Shown here: one piece after another, positions 18,023 to 26,541 of the stretch
How the letters are laid out: each line of letters begins with the position of its first letter
How positions within the stretch are numbered: the stretch's first letter is position 1
NCBI GenBank assembly: GCA_018240635.1
Contig: JAFEFJ010000005.1
Location: 1 to 44,113 of the forward strand
Length of the DNA stretch: 44,113 bases
Direction of reading: 5' to 3'
DNA from: Pseudomonadota bacterium
Lineage (GTDB): Bacteria; Pseudomonadota; Alphaproteobacteria; Acetobacterales; Acetobacteraceae
The notes under the pieces: model-generated
What the model was told of the DNA's origin: nothing
The model's database searches: none
Seen by the model: only the letters and a program-made list of their open reading frames with translations
Position numbers and translations under genes: made by a program

Positions 18023-18802
18023 TCAGGCAGGCGGATTGCGGATCAGAACGGTACGGAGGCGTTCTCCATCGGACACATTGAATTCGGCAATCGGCACGTC
18101 GAGCAGCACCTCGACTGGCAGATTGAAGGGGGGCCGATCCAGGTATACCCCCGACCCGAAGGTGACGCGTACGTCGGGGCAGGCCCTCTTGTCCATGTTT
18201 GGCCGCCGCAGCTTCGCGACACTTGGCAGATGCTCTGTCACGAGCAACAGGCGGCACCCGCGCGTATTGCGCAGGATCGCCGCGATGTCGCGGTTGGACA
18301 GGTGCTGGAACACCTGCCGCACGATGCACAGATCGGCGGCCGGAAGTTCAGCGCGCGTCGCGTCCGCGTGCAGGAACCGGACTTTCCCACTGCCATGGCG
18401 CGCCCGGTTGAAGGCGACCAGTTCGTCAACCACGTCGATGCCGAGATAATCCTTGCAGGCGGCTGCGTAGCGGGAGGCGACCGAGAAGTCGCCGCAACCG
18501 ATTTCCAGCACTGACTCGACCTTGTTTTCGGCGATCACGCGCCACACCAGGGCGGCGTAGCTTTCGACCGACGGATCGTAGGACCCATCGCCCGAGTAGT
18601 AGGGACGCGCCGTCTCCGCCGGTTCGCCCCACAGCCGCTCGCGATAGATGGCACCAAAGACGCGCTCGTTAGATGAGCCCATCAGCAGGTTCTTAATTAC
18701 CGAGCGTGCTTGCCTATAATAAGGCAGCAGGGCGCGGGGCACCAGCGACTCAACCGGCAAGGCAAAATAGGTTCGGACACGGGTCGGGTCCTCGGTCGGC
18801 AT
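18023..18802 (-). CDS. Class I SAM-dependent methyltransferase
   Basis: A 259-residue cytosolic methyltransferase. SAM motif I is VLEIGCGDFSVASRY, the acidic end of strand 2 is YLGIDVVDELVAFN, and HADATRAELPAADLCIVRQVFQHLSN covers motifs II and III. The rest is not recognisable to substrate level. It lies on the minus strand between the 2-oxoglutarate oxygenase gene (84 bp upstream) and the barrel gene (175 bp downstream), so it may belong to the same transcript. A role in O-methylation of the polysaccharide or its lipid-linked precursor is plausible from context only. Confidence 0.82.
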   Translation of the reverse strand: MPTEDPTRVRTYFALPVESLVPRALLPYYRQARSVIKNLLMGSSNERVFGAIYRERLWGEPAETARPYYSGDGSYDPSVESYAALVWRVIAENKVESVLEIGCGDFSVASRYAAACKDYLGIDVVDELVAFNRARHGSGKVRFLHADATRAELPAADLCIVRQVFQHLSNRDIAAILRNTRGCRLLLVTEHLPSVAKLRRPNMDKRACPDVRVTFGSGVYLDRPPFNLPVEVLLDVPIAEFNVSDGERLRTVLIRNPPA

Positions 18803-18886
18803 CGTCGCTTATCCTGATTTCGTGCGGAGTATCATCTGCACCATCGGCTGGCGCGACCATCTGGCTTTGTCTGCATTGGTCTTCTG

Positions 18887-19789
18887 TCACGGGCTACGCG
18901 GGGGACTTCCGCGATAGACATGCTGGTTACCCACCAGCCGCCGTCCTGCGGCGCGAGCGGCAGCGTTGCGAATTCGGAACTGCATGCTGAACCAAAGACT
19001 TCGTACTGGCTCTCCCGGCCACCCGGTGAAGCGGGTCACACGGAGTGGCGCGCTCACAGTGGCCGGAGCGTAGAAGTAGGTCGTCAAATTCACGCGCGGC
19101 TTGGGCCCGGCCACCGGCTGCACCGAATGCCAGGAGTTGCCCGTGGTTTCCATGATTACCAGCCGGTTCGACCGGAATTCCACCGTCTGCGCTCCACCCC
19201 GATTGGCCAAAGGCCACAGTTGAAGATGTCCGCCATATTCTGGGAGCCAGTCGGGTGAGAGGTACAAAAGCAGGACCAGATCGCGCCGTCTCTGCCGGTC
19301 ATAATCGTGAGAATTGTCGAGATGCGGGCGCATGAAATCACCCGTCAACATCATCGTCATCCCACCATTGTAGAGCTGTTTGTCGCTTTCCAGACGGTCC
19401 TTGCCGGTGATCGCCGCGACCGCCTGGACGATCGGCGCGCGCGTGAAGGCGGCGATCAGATCGCGCAACAACGGATTCATCCTGTCGAGGTCGGCGCAGA
19501 CGTATTTGCGTTCCTTGTCGTCTGCGCGGCGCAACATGGCGGCCAGCGGTGGCAGGCTGCCACTAACCGCTGTCAAAGCTGACTGCGGCAGCACATCGTC
19601 GACCCAGCAGCAGCGTACGCGTGCCGCGCCGGGCTGGCCGAATTGCGCAGCCAGCCGCGGCATTTCAGAGGTCAGTCGTTCAGCCAAGAGTCCGGCAAAT
19701 ATGTTGCCCGCGCGGCTATCCGCGCCGTTCGCCACGCTGCCTCCGCTGGCCACGCGCTGTTCGGTCGAAGAATGTGCGGATATGGACAA
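18887..19789 (-). CDS. 2-oxoglutarate/Fe(II)-dependent oxygenase (prolyl 4-hydroxylase type)
   Basis: An oxygenase of about 300 residues with a double-stranded beta-helix core. The iron-binding facial triad is visible: HLD in DFMRPHLDNSHDYDR (His156, Asp158) and the distal His in GNSWHSVQPV (His221). The 2-oxoglutarate-anchoring Arg follows in PRVNLTTYFY (Arg232). The strand LVLLLYLSPDWLPEYGGHLQLW is typical of the 2OG-FeII_Oxy_3 family. The frame begins at a TTG (19789) without a clear ribosome-binding site and no ATG occurs before residue 43, so the start is uncertain; GTG codons at residues 13 and 19 are alternatives. It may hydroxylate a sugar or a protein of the EPS machinery (inference). 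Confidence 0.8.
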   Translation of the reverse strand: MSISAHSSTEQRVASGGSVANGADSRAGNIFAGLLAERLTSEMPRLAAQFGQPGAARVRCCWVDDVLPQSALTAVSGSLPPLAAMLRRADDKERKYVCADLDRMNPLLRDLIAAFTRAPIVQAVAAITGKDRLESDKQLYNGGMTMMLTGDFMRPHLDNSHDYDRQRRRDLVLLLYLSPDWLPEYGGHLQLWPLANRGGAQTVEFRSNRLVIMETTGNSWHSVQPVAGPKPRVNLTTYFYAPATVSAPLRVTRFTGWPGEPVRSLWFSMQFRIRNAAARAAGRRLVGNQHVYRGSPPRSP

Positions 19790-19973
19790 CGCGGAACTCG
19801 ACCGTTTGTTGCGCTCGTATCGTCGAGCATAGGTCCCGCGCGCAGCAATCCAGCAAACCGACGAGAGTTCTCATCCCTTTGCACAATATATAATCCGATT
19901 TGGTCATGGACCAGCGGCGGCCCGCCCGCCATGTTCTTTTCGTTGTGGGAAAGGCCGGGGCGTCGCAGTCGGC
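19790..19973. promoter_or_regulatory. Divergent promoter region, with AT-rich element at about 19878-19900
   Basis: This 184-bp gap separates the minus-strand oxygenase/methyltransferase genes from the plus-strand flippase/polymerase genes. It contains an AT-rich island, GCACAATATATAATCCGATT, with a consensus-like TATAAT at 19889-19894 on the plus strand. The matching -35 position (about 19866-19871, AGTTCT) is poor. The same island could serve the minus strand. Promoter activity is plausible but not proven. Confidence 0.35.
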
Positions 19974-21614
19974 GTGGCTGACGTCGGTCGTGTCGCTTTG
20001 GGCGCTTGTCCGACCGGTTCGCCGGTTTATATTCCTTTGCATCGAGTAACGCAAATTTCAGCGTTCCGTCCCATCGAGTCTCTCTCCAGCACGCGCACTC
20101 TCGTTTCCGGCATGGCGTGGATCGGGATCGGCCGCGGCTTGCCGGTTCTTGTGGCTCTCGGGACGACGCCATTCCTCCTGCACCGGCTCGAGGTCGACCG
20201 GTGGGCGCTCTACACGCTTGCGCTCAGCATCGCGGGAAGCTTCGGCATTCTCGACTTAGGGATGAGCGCAGCTCTGACGCGCGCGCTCGCGGAACGGATC
20301 GGCACCAGTGAGGAGCGCGATGCCGCTCCGTTGATCATTGCAGGCCTTACGGTTCTCATGGTTGTAGGCCTAGCCGGCGCCGTGCTCGGCGCCTGGTTTG
20401 CACCCACGCTGATCGACCATCTGCTGACTGTGCCGACAGCGCTGCGGAGCGAAGCTATCGCCGCCTTCCGCGTACTTGCGCTTGCGGCCCCTCTTATCGT
20501 CATCAGCGGCGCGCTATGGGGAGTGCTTTCCGCCTATCAGAATTTCCGCGCGGCCACGCTGATCAACATTCCGGTCAATGCGGTCTACTATGTCGGCCCC
20601 GTCTTCGCGATGCTGATCGGCGGCGGGCTGATCGGCGTGATCGCGACCCTGGTAGCGGCGCGGCTGTTGCAAACGATGTTGTCGGCGGCGCTGGTACTGC
20701 GCCTGGTGCCACAGCTTGCCGATCGGCCGCGGATCGAACTGAGACGCCTGCGGTCCTTGTTGCGTATCGGCTTGTGGGTGACCGTCTCGAACACGCTCTG
20801 GCCGGTGATGCTATACGTCGACCGGTTCATCGTCGGCGCAGCACTTACCTTGGCGGAGGTCTCTTACTACTCTACCCCGCTCGACCTGGTTTTGCGCCTT
20901 CTGATCGTGCCGATATCGGTGGCGGCGGTACTATTCCCGGCGGTGGCGACTAGCCACCGCGACCGCCCAGACCGCGCGGCATCGCTTCTGGGCACCGGGT
21001 CCGCGGTCGCGTTGTCGGTCGTATTTCTGCCTTGCGTGCTGCTTGCCGCCTTTGCAGACACGCTGCTGTCGCTGTGGCTCGGCAAGCCTTTCGCCGGACA
21101 GAGTGCGTTCGTACTGACCGTGATGGCGGTTGGCATGTTCCTGAATTGCGCGGCGCTGTTGCCGAGCACCTTCACCGATGCGATCGGGCGTCCGGAATTG
21201 GGCGGCATAACCATCCTTGCGCAGGTCGTGCTGTTTCCGCCGATTGTCTACATCATGGCAGTGCGCTACGGCATCGGCGGCGCGGCGCTGGCTTGGTCGG
21301 CCCGCGCGGCGGCGAACTGCGCGGTGCGCCTGCTGATCTGCCGCCGACTGGGCCCCCGCGCTGCGCCGGTGGTGCCCGGACTGGCGGTCGTCACCGCCTT
21401 GGGCGTAGCGGCAATCGTCGCCTGCGCACTCATCGGGCCGGTTCCGGCGCGCGCGGGCGCGGCAGCGGTGGCCTGCGTGGCGATTCCCGCGGCAGCGGCT
21501 GCGCTGCTGCTCGATGCCGACACGCAGGCTGCACTGCGCCGCCGGTTGGCACGGATCGGCCGCATCGCGCGCGGCGCGCCGCTTCAGCCGCGTATAAGGC
21601 ACCCACACGGATGA
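19974..21614 (+). CDS. Wzx-like polysaccharide flippase (MOP superfamily)
   Basis: A polytopic inner-membrane protein (up to 546 residues, about 12-14 hydrophobic segments) of the MATE/MOP flippase type, which moves undecaprenyl-linked repeat units to the periplasmic face. The opening MAWIGIGRGLPVLVALGTT and LALSIAGSFGILDLGMSAAL is the usual first-two-helix pattern, and WVTVSNTLWPVMLYVDRFIVG matches the central repeat. The N-terminal limit is uncertain: the frame starts at GTG 19974 without a good ribosome-binding site, and ATG 20112 would remove the first 46 residues but leave the first helix. Its stop overlaps the next start (ATGA, 21611-21614), coupling it to the polymerase gene. Confidence 0.88.
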   Translation: MADVGRVALGACPTGSPVYIPLHRVTQISAFRPIESLSSTRTLVSGMAWIGIGRGLPVLVALGTTPFLLHRLEVDRWALYTLALSIAGSFGILDLGMSAALTRALAERIGTSEERDAAPLIIAGLTVLMVVGLAGAVLGAWFAPTLIDHLLTVPTALRSEAIAAFRVLALAAPLIVISGALWGVLSAYQNFRAATLINIPVNAVYYVGPVFAMLIGGGLIGVIATLVAARLLQTMLSAALVLRLVPQLADRPRIELRRLRSLLRIGLWVTVSNTLWPVMLYVDRFIVGAALTLAEVSYYSTPLDLVLRLLIVPISVAAVLFPAVATSHRDRPDRAASLLGTGSAVALSVVFLPCVLLAAFADTLLSLWLGKPFAGQSAFVLTVMAVGMFLNCAALLPSTFTDAIGRPELGGITILAQVVLFPPIVYIMAVRYGIGGAALAWSARAAANCAVRLLICRRLGPRAAPVVPGLAVVTALGVAAIVACALIGPVPARAGAAAVACVAIPAAAAALLLDADTQAALRRRLARIGRIARGAPLQPRIRHPHG

Positions 21615-23062
21615 GCATCACGGTACTCGGTGCAGTGCTGGTGCCACTCAGCCTGTTATGGGCCGTCAACCCGGTGCGTCTGCTACAACTGGCCCTTCTG
21701 GCGGCAGTATTCGAGGCTGCTGCGGCGCTAATCTTCGGCGGCTTCGGCCTGCAACCGGCGATGGTGCCGGGTCTGCTGTTCCTGCTGTATGTCATTCTGC
21801 AGTACGCGCTCGGAATGCGCTATCCCGGCGAGGGGCAGGCGCTGCGCTCGCTTCTGCCGCTGGTCGCGCTGATGGCCTACGCGCTGCTGTCGATCTGGCT
21901 GCTGCCGACCGCCTTTGCCGGACAGATAATGGTCTGGCCGCAGAAGATTGATCCGATCACGCCGAGCTATGTGCCTCTGGCGTTCTCCGCCGGCAATATC
22001 ACCCAGACGCTCTATCTTCTGATCGACGTCGCCTTCACGATCGCGGTGGCAGTGTTCATGTCGCGCGCGGCGCTGCGCTATGAACGCATCATCCGTGCCT
22101 ATCTCATCGGCGGCTACGTCGTGGTCGCCTTGACGTTCTGGCAGTTCGCCAACCGGGTGGCAGGCGTTCCGTTTCCCTACGAGGTTTTGCAATCCAACCC
22201 CGGCTGGGCGATCGTCGAGCAGGCGATGGGCTCGGTGCCGCGGGTGCAGGGACCGTTCAGCGAGCCGGCGGCGCTTGCATCCTATCTCGCCGGTTTGACC
22301 TTCTGCTGCCTTTGGCTGTGCACGCGGGGCTACCGCACGCTGCGCCCCGATCTGCTGCTTGCGCTCGGCATGGCGGCGATGATGCTGTCAACCTCGACGA
22401 CCGGCATCGCCATTCTCGTGGCCGGCCTTCCGATGGTAGTCGTGTTCGGCACCGCGGGCGGCGACCGCCGCGTGATCGGTAGGCTCGCGCGGCTGTTCGG
22501 TATGCTGATACTGGGCGGCATGCTGGTGCTCGTGCCCGTTTTGGTCATGAAGCCGGGCCTGATCGCCTCGGTGCAGGAGGTGGTGGATTCCACACTGACC
22601 AAGCAGGACAGCGAGTCCTACAAGGACCGCTCCGGACTGGACGAGGCAGCCCTAGGCACTCTGTCGCAGACCTACGGCCTGGGCGTGGGATGGGGTAGTT
22701 TCCGCGCTTCCAGCCTGGTGCCCGGGCTGGCTGCAAATGGCGGGGTGTTCGGCCTTGCGATGGCGCTTCTGCTGCTGCTCCGCGTCAGCGCCCTGATCCG
22801 CGGAGCGCGCCGGTTGTGCGTCGACCACGGCGGCCAGATCCTGATGGACGGGTTTGCAGCGGCGATGTGCGGACAGCTTGCGGCTGCATTGTTGTCCGCG
22901 CCGATGATCTCGTCGTTGCAGTTCTACCTTCAGCTCGGCTGTGTGGTGGGGGTGGCGGCGCGCATCCGCGTCGATGCCCACGCCCGGCGCCGGTCCGCTG
23001 CCCGTGCGCCCGGCGCCTTCGCACCTACCGCTTACGCATCGGCCGCAGCGCCAAGTCGGTGA
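21611..23062 (+). CDS. Wzy-like O-antigen/EPS polymerase
   Basis: A 483-residue polytopic membrane protein with about 12 hydrophobic helices and a long periplasmic loop near residues 315-365 (GLIASVQEVVDSTLTKQD through LSQTYGLGVGWGSFRA). The GLGVGWGSFR segment is typical of the O-antigen ligase/polymerase (Wzy_C) family. It would polymerise flipped repeat units in the periplasm. The start at 21611 overlaps the flippase stop by 4 bp. The last 30 residues are Arg/Ala-rich and run 38 bp into the antisense of a decayed dehydrogenase gene, suggesting that the C-terminus was extended into foreign or dead sequence. Confidence 0.85.
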   Translation: MSITVLGAVLVPLSLLWAVNPVRLLQLALLAAVFEAAAALIFGGFGLQPAMVPGLLFLLYVILQYALGMRYPGEGQALRSLLPLVALMAYALLSIWLLPTAFAGQIMVWPQKIDPITPSYVPLAFSAGNITQTLYLLIDVAFTIAVAVFMSRAALRYERIIRAYLIGGYVVVALTFWQFANRVAGVPFPYEVLQSNPGWAIVEQAMGSVPRVQGPFSEPAALASYLAGLTFCCLWLCTRGYRTLRPDLLLALGMAAMMLSTSTTGIAILVAGLPMVVVFGTAGGDRRVIGRLARLFGMLILGGMLVLVPVLVMKPGLIASVQEVVDSTLTKQDSESYKDRSGLDEAALGTLSQTYGLGVGWGSFRASSLVPGLAANGGVFGLAMALLLLLRVSALIRGARRLCVDHGGQILMDGFAAAMCGQLAAALLSAPMISSLQFYLQLGCVVGVAARIRVDAHARRRSAARAPGAFAPTAYASAAAPSR

Positions 23063-23312
23063 TTTCGGCGGTGCGCGGCAGCATCGTCACGTGACGCATC
23101 ATGAGAGTGACGTCGGGCAGCCCGTTGGCAATGGCCTTCAGGCCATACTTCGTGTCCGCATACTAGGCAACGCCCAGTCCGCCGCCCGCCGCCACAGCCT
23201 CCCCCGCCGGCGCGATCGCCGCGAGGTACGCCATGTCCGCCTCGGCCATGTACTCGGCGATCGCCTCGCCTATGTCGCCGAACGCAGCCGCAATCAGGAC
23301 CCGGTGGCCAAG
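23025..23312 (-). pseudogene. Remnant of a short-chain dehydrogenase/reductase (SDR)
   Basis: On the minus strand one frame reads a broken classical SDR. From about 23309 it shows a Rossmann start [20 protein letters not shown], then [12 protein letters not shown] and an in-frame TAG at 23163-23165. Directly after the TAG comes [15 protein letters not shown], which fits the SDR catalytic YxxxK helix, and after a short join MRHVTMLPRTAEITDLALRP, resembling the C-terminal end of NADP-dependent SDRs, with a final TAG at 23025-23027. Only about 90 of the usual 240-260 codons remain, so two internal deletions and one stop are implied. It overlaps the polymerase 3' end convergently. The assignment rests on motif order, not on an alignment. 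Confidence 0.55.
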
Positions 23313-23482
23313 CCTGCAGGGCTCCGTCGACGTTAGCTGCGGCGCCGCTAATGTCCTGCGATACGGCCTCTGGGTCGATACGCCGATCGAGTGATGGGAG
23401 TCCGCATACGACCGAATTGGTCGCGTTACCTGCCACGGCTTCTTGTCTAGAAACTGGAGCGGAACGTGTAGGATTGTGGCCG

Positions 23483-24535
23483 ATGCGGGTGTTGGTTTCT
23501 GGACATCGCGGGTATATCGGGTCGGTGATGGTGCCGATGTTGCTGGCGGCGGGGCACGAGGTCGCCGGCTGCGATACGGATCTTTACTCGGCTTGTGACT
23601 TTCCGGGAGGTGGAGCCGTCGCAACGGTTCCGACCCTTCCGCGCGACGTGCGCGACCTGACGGTGGATGATTTGCGCGGCTTCGATGCCTGTATCCACCT
23701 TGCCGCGCTGTCGAACGATCCGCTCAGCGACCTCAATCCGGACATCACTTACGACATTAATCACCGGGGTAGTGTCCGGATCGCCGAAATGGCCGCCGCC
23801 GCCGGGGTGCGTCGCTTCGTTCTTGCATCCTCGTGCAGCAACTATGGCGCCGCCGGAGACGCGATGCTCGACGAGACGGGCGCGCTGAATCCGGTCACCG
23901 CCTATGGCCGGTCGAAGGTGATGGCCGAGCGCGACATCGTGCCACTGGCCCGCGACGGCTTTTTCCCGACCTTCCTGCGCCCGGCGACCGCCTACGGCGT
24001 GTCGCCGCGGCTGCGTGTCGATATCGTTCTTAACAACCTCGTCGCTCATGCCGTGGCGACCGGCCGTATCCTTCTGAAGTCGGACGGGTCTCCGCTGCGT
24101 CCGATCGTGCATATCGAGGATATCGCCCGCGCATTCTTGGCGGTCCTTCAGGCACGGTCGGAAGATGTGGCCAATCAGGCATTCAATGTGGGCAGGACGG
24201 ACCAGAACTATCGTATCATCGATATAGCGGAGGCCGTGGCGTCGGTCGTGCCGGGATGCCGCATTGATATCGAGCCGGGCGCCGGACCGGACAAACGGTC
24301 CTATCGCGTCAACTTCGACAAGATCGCCCGCGTGCTGCCGGCGTTCCAGACAAGCTGGGACGTCAGGACCGGCGCCGAGCAGCTGTACCGGTCCTACCGT
24401 GCGGCTGGCCTGACGGCCGCAGACGTGGAGGGACCGCGCTATCAGCGAGTCGCGCAGGTGAAGCAATTGCTTGCGACCGGCGTCCTGGATGCGACGCTGC
24501 GCCGCAACGCTGGCGTGCGCTACGCGGCTGAATAG
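23483..24535 (+). CDS. NAD(P)-dependent nucleotide-sugar epimerase/reductase (extended SDR)
   Basis: A 350-residue extended SDR acting on a nucleotide sugar. The NAD-binding motif is SGHRGYIGS (Gly7/10/13), followed by [11 protein letters not shown], the active-site strand [10 protein letters not shown] and the catalytic YGRSK (Tyr141, Lys145). Later come [14 protein letters not shown] and [16 protein letters not shown]. The TDE-type triad of 4,6-dehydratases is absent (SSCSNYG instead), so it looks like a 4-epimerase or 4-keto-reductase rather than the dehydratase the neighbouring CDP-glucose synthase would require. The frame is open to 23351; ATG 23483 starts at the first strand. A 25-bp gap separates it from the DUF4910 gene, suggesting one operon. 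Confidence 0.88.
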   Translation: MRVLVSGHRGYIGSVMVPMLLAAGHEVAGCDTDLYSACDFPGGGAVATVPTLPRDVRDLTVDDLRGFDACIHLAALSNDPLSDLNPDITYDINHRGSVRIAEMAAAAGVRRFVLASSCSNYGAAGDAMLDETGALNPVTAYGRSKVMAERDIVPLARDGFFPTFLRPATAYGVSPRLRVDIVLNNLVAHAVATGRILLKSDGSPLRPIVHIEDIARAFLAVLQARSEDVANQAFNVGRTDQNYRIIDIAEAVASVVPGCRIDIEPGAGPDKRSYRVNFDKIARVLPAFQTSWDVRTGAEQLYRSYRAAGLTAADVEGPRYQRVAQVKQLLATGVLDATLRRNAGVRYAAE

Positions 24536-24560
24536 GTAACCGCAGGCCGCCGATACGGCG

Positions 24561-25889
24561 ATGACCGACCCCGGCGCGCTGCTGGACCCGCCGAACCGGC
24601 CCTGCGCCGGCGAGGAAATCTACAACCTTGCCGCACGCCTGTTCCCGATCTGCCGAAGCATTGCCGGCCCTGGCGTGCGCGAGACGTTGCGCCTGCTGTC
24701 CGACTGGGTGCCGTTGCAGTTTCATGAGGTACCGACCGGCACGCGCGCCTTTGACTGGGAGGTGCCCCGCGAATGGGCGATCCGCGACGCCTACATCAAG
24801 AATGCCGCGGGCGAGCGCGTGTTGGACTTCCGCGCGAACAACCTGCATGTGGTCAGCTACAGCGCGCCCGTGTATGGCCGCTTCCGGCTGGACGCGCTGA
24901 AGCCGCGAATCCACACGCTGCCGGACCGGCCGGATGCGATCCCCTATCGCACGTCCTACTACGCGGAAACTTGGGGCTTCTGCATGACGCATCGTGCATT
25001 GGAAGCCTTGCCCGACGGCGAATACGAGGCGCGTATCGACGCCACACTCGCGCCCGGCAGCCTGACCTATGGCGAGTATCGCCATCAGGGCGAGACCGAC
25101 GAGGAGGTGCTGCTAACGGCACATGTCTGCCATCCGTCGATGGCGAACGACAACTGCTCGGGACTTGCGCTGCTGGCAACACTGGCGCGCGCCATCGTGT
25201 CGCGGCGCACGCGCTACAGCTACAGGTTCCTGTTTGCGCCGGGCACGATCGGCGCGATCGTGTGGCTGTCGCGCAATGAGGCCGTTGCGAAGCGCATCGC
25301 GCATGGACTGATTCTTGCCGGGGTCGGGGATAGGGGCGCGCTGACCTACAAGCAGAGCAGGCGCGGCGACGCCGCGATCGATCGGGCAATCGCGCATGTG
25401 CTGCGACACTGCGCGCCGTCCAGTCGGATTGTCGCCTTCTCGCCCTATGGCTATGACGAAAGGCAATACTGCTCGCCGGGCTTCAACCTGCCGGTCGGGC
25501 TTCTGCAGCGCAGCCCGTTCGCCAGCTATCCCGAATATCACAGCTCGGCGGACGACCTGTCCTTCATCACGCCGGACAGCCTGGAGGAATCCTATGCGAT
25601 CGTCTCGGCGGCGCTGGACGTGATCGAATCGGATAAACGGTTCCTCACCACGTCTCCCAAATGCGAGCCGCAGCTGGGACGGCGCGGCCTGTATGGTAGC
25701 CTGGGCGGCAGAAATACGGGCGGCGCGGACGCCATGCTGTGGGTCCTGAACCTGTCGGATGGTCGCAACTCGCTGCTCGACATAGCCGACCGCGCGGGCC
25801 TGCCTCTTGCCTCGATACGGGCGGCGGCGGCATTGCTTCTTGAGCACGCGCTGCTGTGTCCGGTCCCGGAGGTGGAGGCACCGTCATGA
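24561..25889 (+). CDS. DUF2172/DUF4910 aminopeptidase-like protein with C-terminal winged helix
   Basis: A 442-residue protein of the family with an M28-like peptidase fold and inserted DUF2172 domain, often found in sugar-antigen loci but without an established substrate. Visible features: LFPICRSIAGPGVRETLRLL near the N-terminus, EVPREWAIRDAYIKNAAGERVLDF (family hallmark), the putative zinc site LLTAHVCHPSMANDNCSGLA (His188/His191, Asp197), YDERQYCSPGFNLPVGLLQR and YPEYHSSADDLSFI (His327). Residues about 385-436 form a small winged-helix-like domain (LWVLNLSDGRNSLLDIADRA). No signal peptide is seen, so it should be cytosolic. In this context it may remove an amide-linked group from an aminosugar (inference). 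Confidence 0.85.
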   Translation: MTDPGALLDPPNRPCAGEEIYNLAARLFPICRSIAGPGVRETLRLLSDWVPLQFHEVPTGTRAFDWEVPREWAIRDAYIKNAAGERVLDFRANNLHVVSYSAPVYGRFRLDALKPRIHTLPDRPDAIPYRTSYYAETWGFCMTHRALEALPDGEYEARIDATLAPGSLTYGEYRHQGETDEEVLLTAHVCHPSMANDNCSGLALLATLARAIVSRRTRYSYRFLFAPGTIGAIVWLSRNEAVAKRIAHGLILAGVGDRGALTYKQSRRGDAAIDRAIAHVLRHCAPSSRIVAFSPYGYDERQYCSPGFNLPVGLLQRSPFASYPEYHSSADDLSFITPDSLEESYAIVSAALDVIESDKRFLTTSPKCEPQLGRRGLYGSLGGRNTGGADAMLWVLNLSDGRNSLLDIADRAGLPLASIRAAAALLLEHALLCPVPEVEAPS

Positions 25890-25933
25890 CCCGGCGGGAG
25901 AGCGAAGCGAGACGTGTGCCGCAGCGCGTACGG

Positions 25934-26479
25934 TCAGGTGCCGGCCGCGGCGCGCACGAAGTCTGGCCAGCCGCGGTCGCGTTCGGATATCGCAATAGGC
26001 TGCAAAGGCCATGCGATACCAAACGTCGGGTCGTCGAACCGCACGCCCGCCGCCGCTTCCGGCGCGTAGAAGGTGCTGATCAGATAGGTAACCTCGGCAT
26101 CGTCCGTCAAGGTCTGGAAGCCGTGCGCGCAACCCTCGGGGATGTACAGGCGGTGGCGGTTTTCCTCGGTCAGTTCGAAGGCCTGCCATCGGCAGAAGGT
26201 CGGCGAGTGCGACCGCAGATCGACTGCCACGTCCCAGATCGCGCCGCGCGCGCAGCCGACGACCTTGGTTTCCGCATGCGGTGGGCGCTGGAAGTGAAGC
26301 CCCCGCAGGGTGCCTTGCCGCACGGAACGAGAGACGCTGTGCTGCGCGAAACGCGTCACAAGGCCGTGTTCGGCGAACTCACGCTCACAAAATGTTCTGG
26401 AGAAAGAACCGCGTTCGTCGTGGGTGGGTTCCGGCAGAATCAACCAAACGCCGGGAAGAGGTGTTTCACTGAAACGCAT
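25934..26479 (-). CDS. rfbC: dTDP-4-dehydrorhamnose 3,5-epimerase family (RmlC/RfbC)
   Basis: A 181-residue cupin epimerase that inverts C3 and C5 of a 4-keto-6-deoxy nucleotide sugar. The catalytic set looks complete: GTLRGLHFQ with the base His62, Lys72 in ETKVVGC, VAVDLR, GCAHGFQTL, Tyr132 in AEVTYLISTFYAP and SERDRGWPDF near the end. Preservation of His, Lys and Tyr favours a true 3,5-epimerase over a 3-only or isomerase variant. It is transcribed opposite to its neighbours, convergent with the DUF4910 gene (44-bp gap) and divergent from the GT2 gene (62 bp). rmlA, rmlB and rmlD are absent from the window, so its substrate may instead be a CDP-linked sugar. Confidence 0.93.
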   Translation of the reverse strand: MRFSETPLPGVWLILPEPTHDERGSFSRTFCEREFAEHGLVTRFAQHSVSRSVRQGTLRGLHFQRPPHAETKVVGCARGAIWDVAVDLRSHSPTFCRWQAFELTEENRHRLYIPEGCAHGFQTLTDDAEVTYLISTFYAPEAAAGVRFDDPTFGIAWPLQPIAISERDRGWPDFVRAAAGT

Positions 26480-26541
26480 TATTACTCTCTGTCCTACTGC
26501 GCCCGGGCGGCGGCGCTAACCTGCCGCCCGACCGAGTAGAC

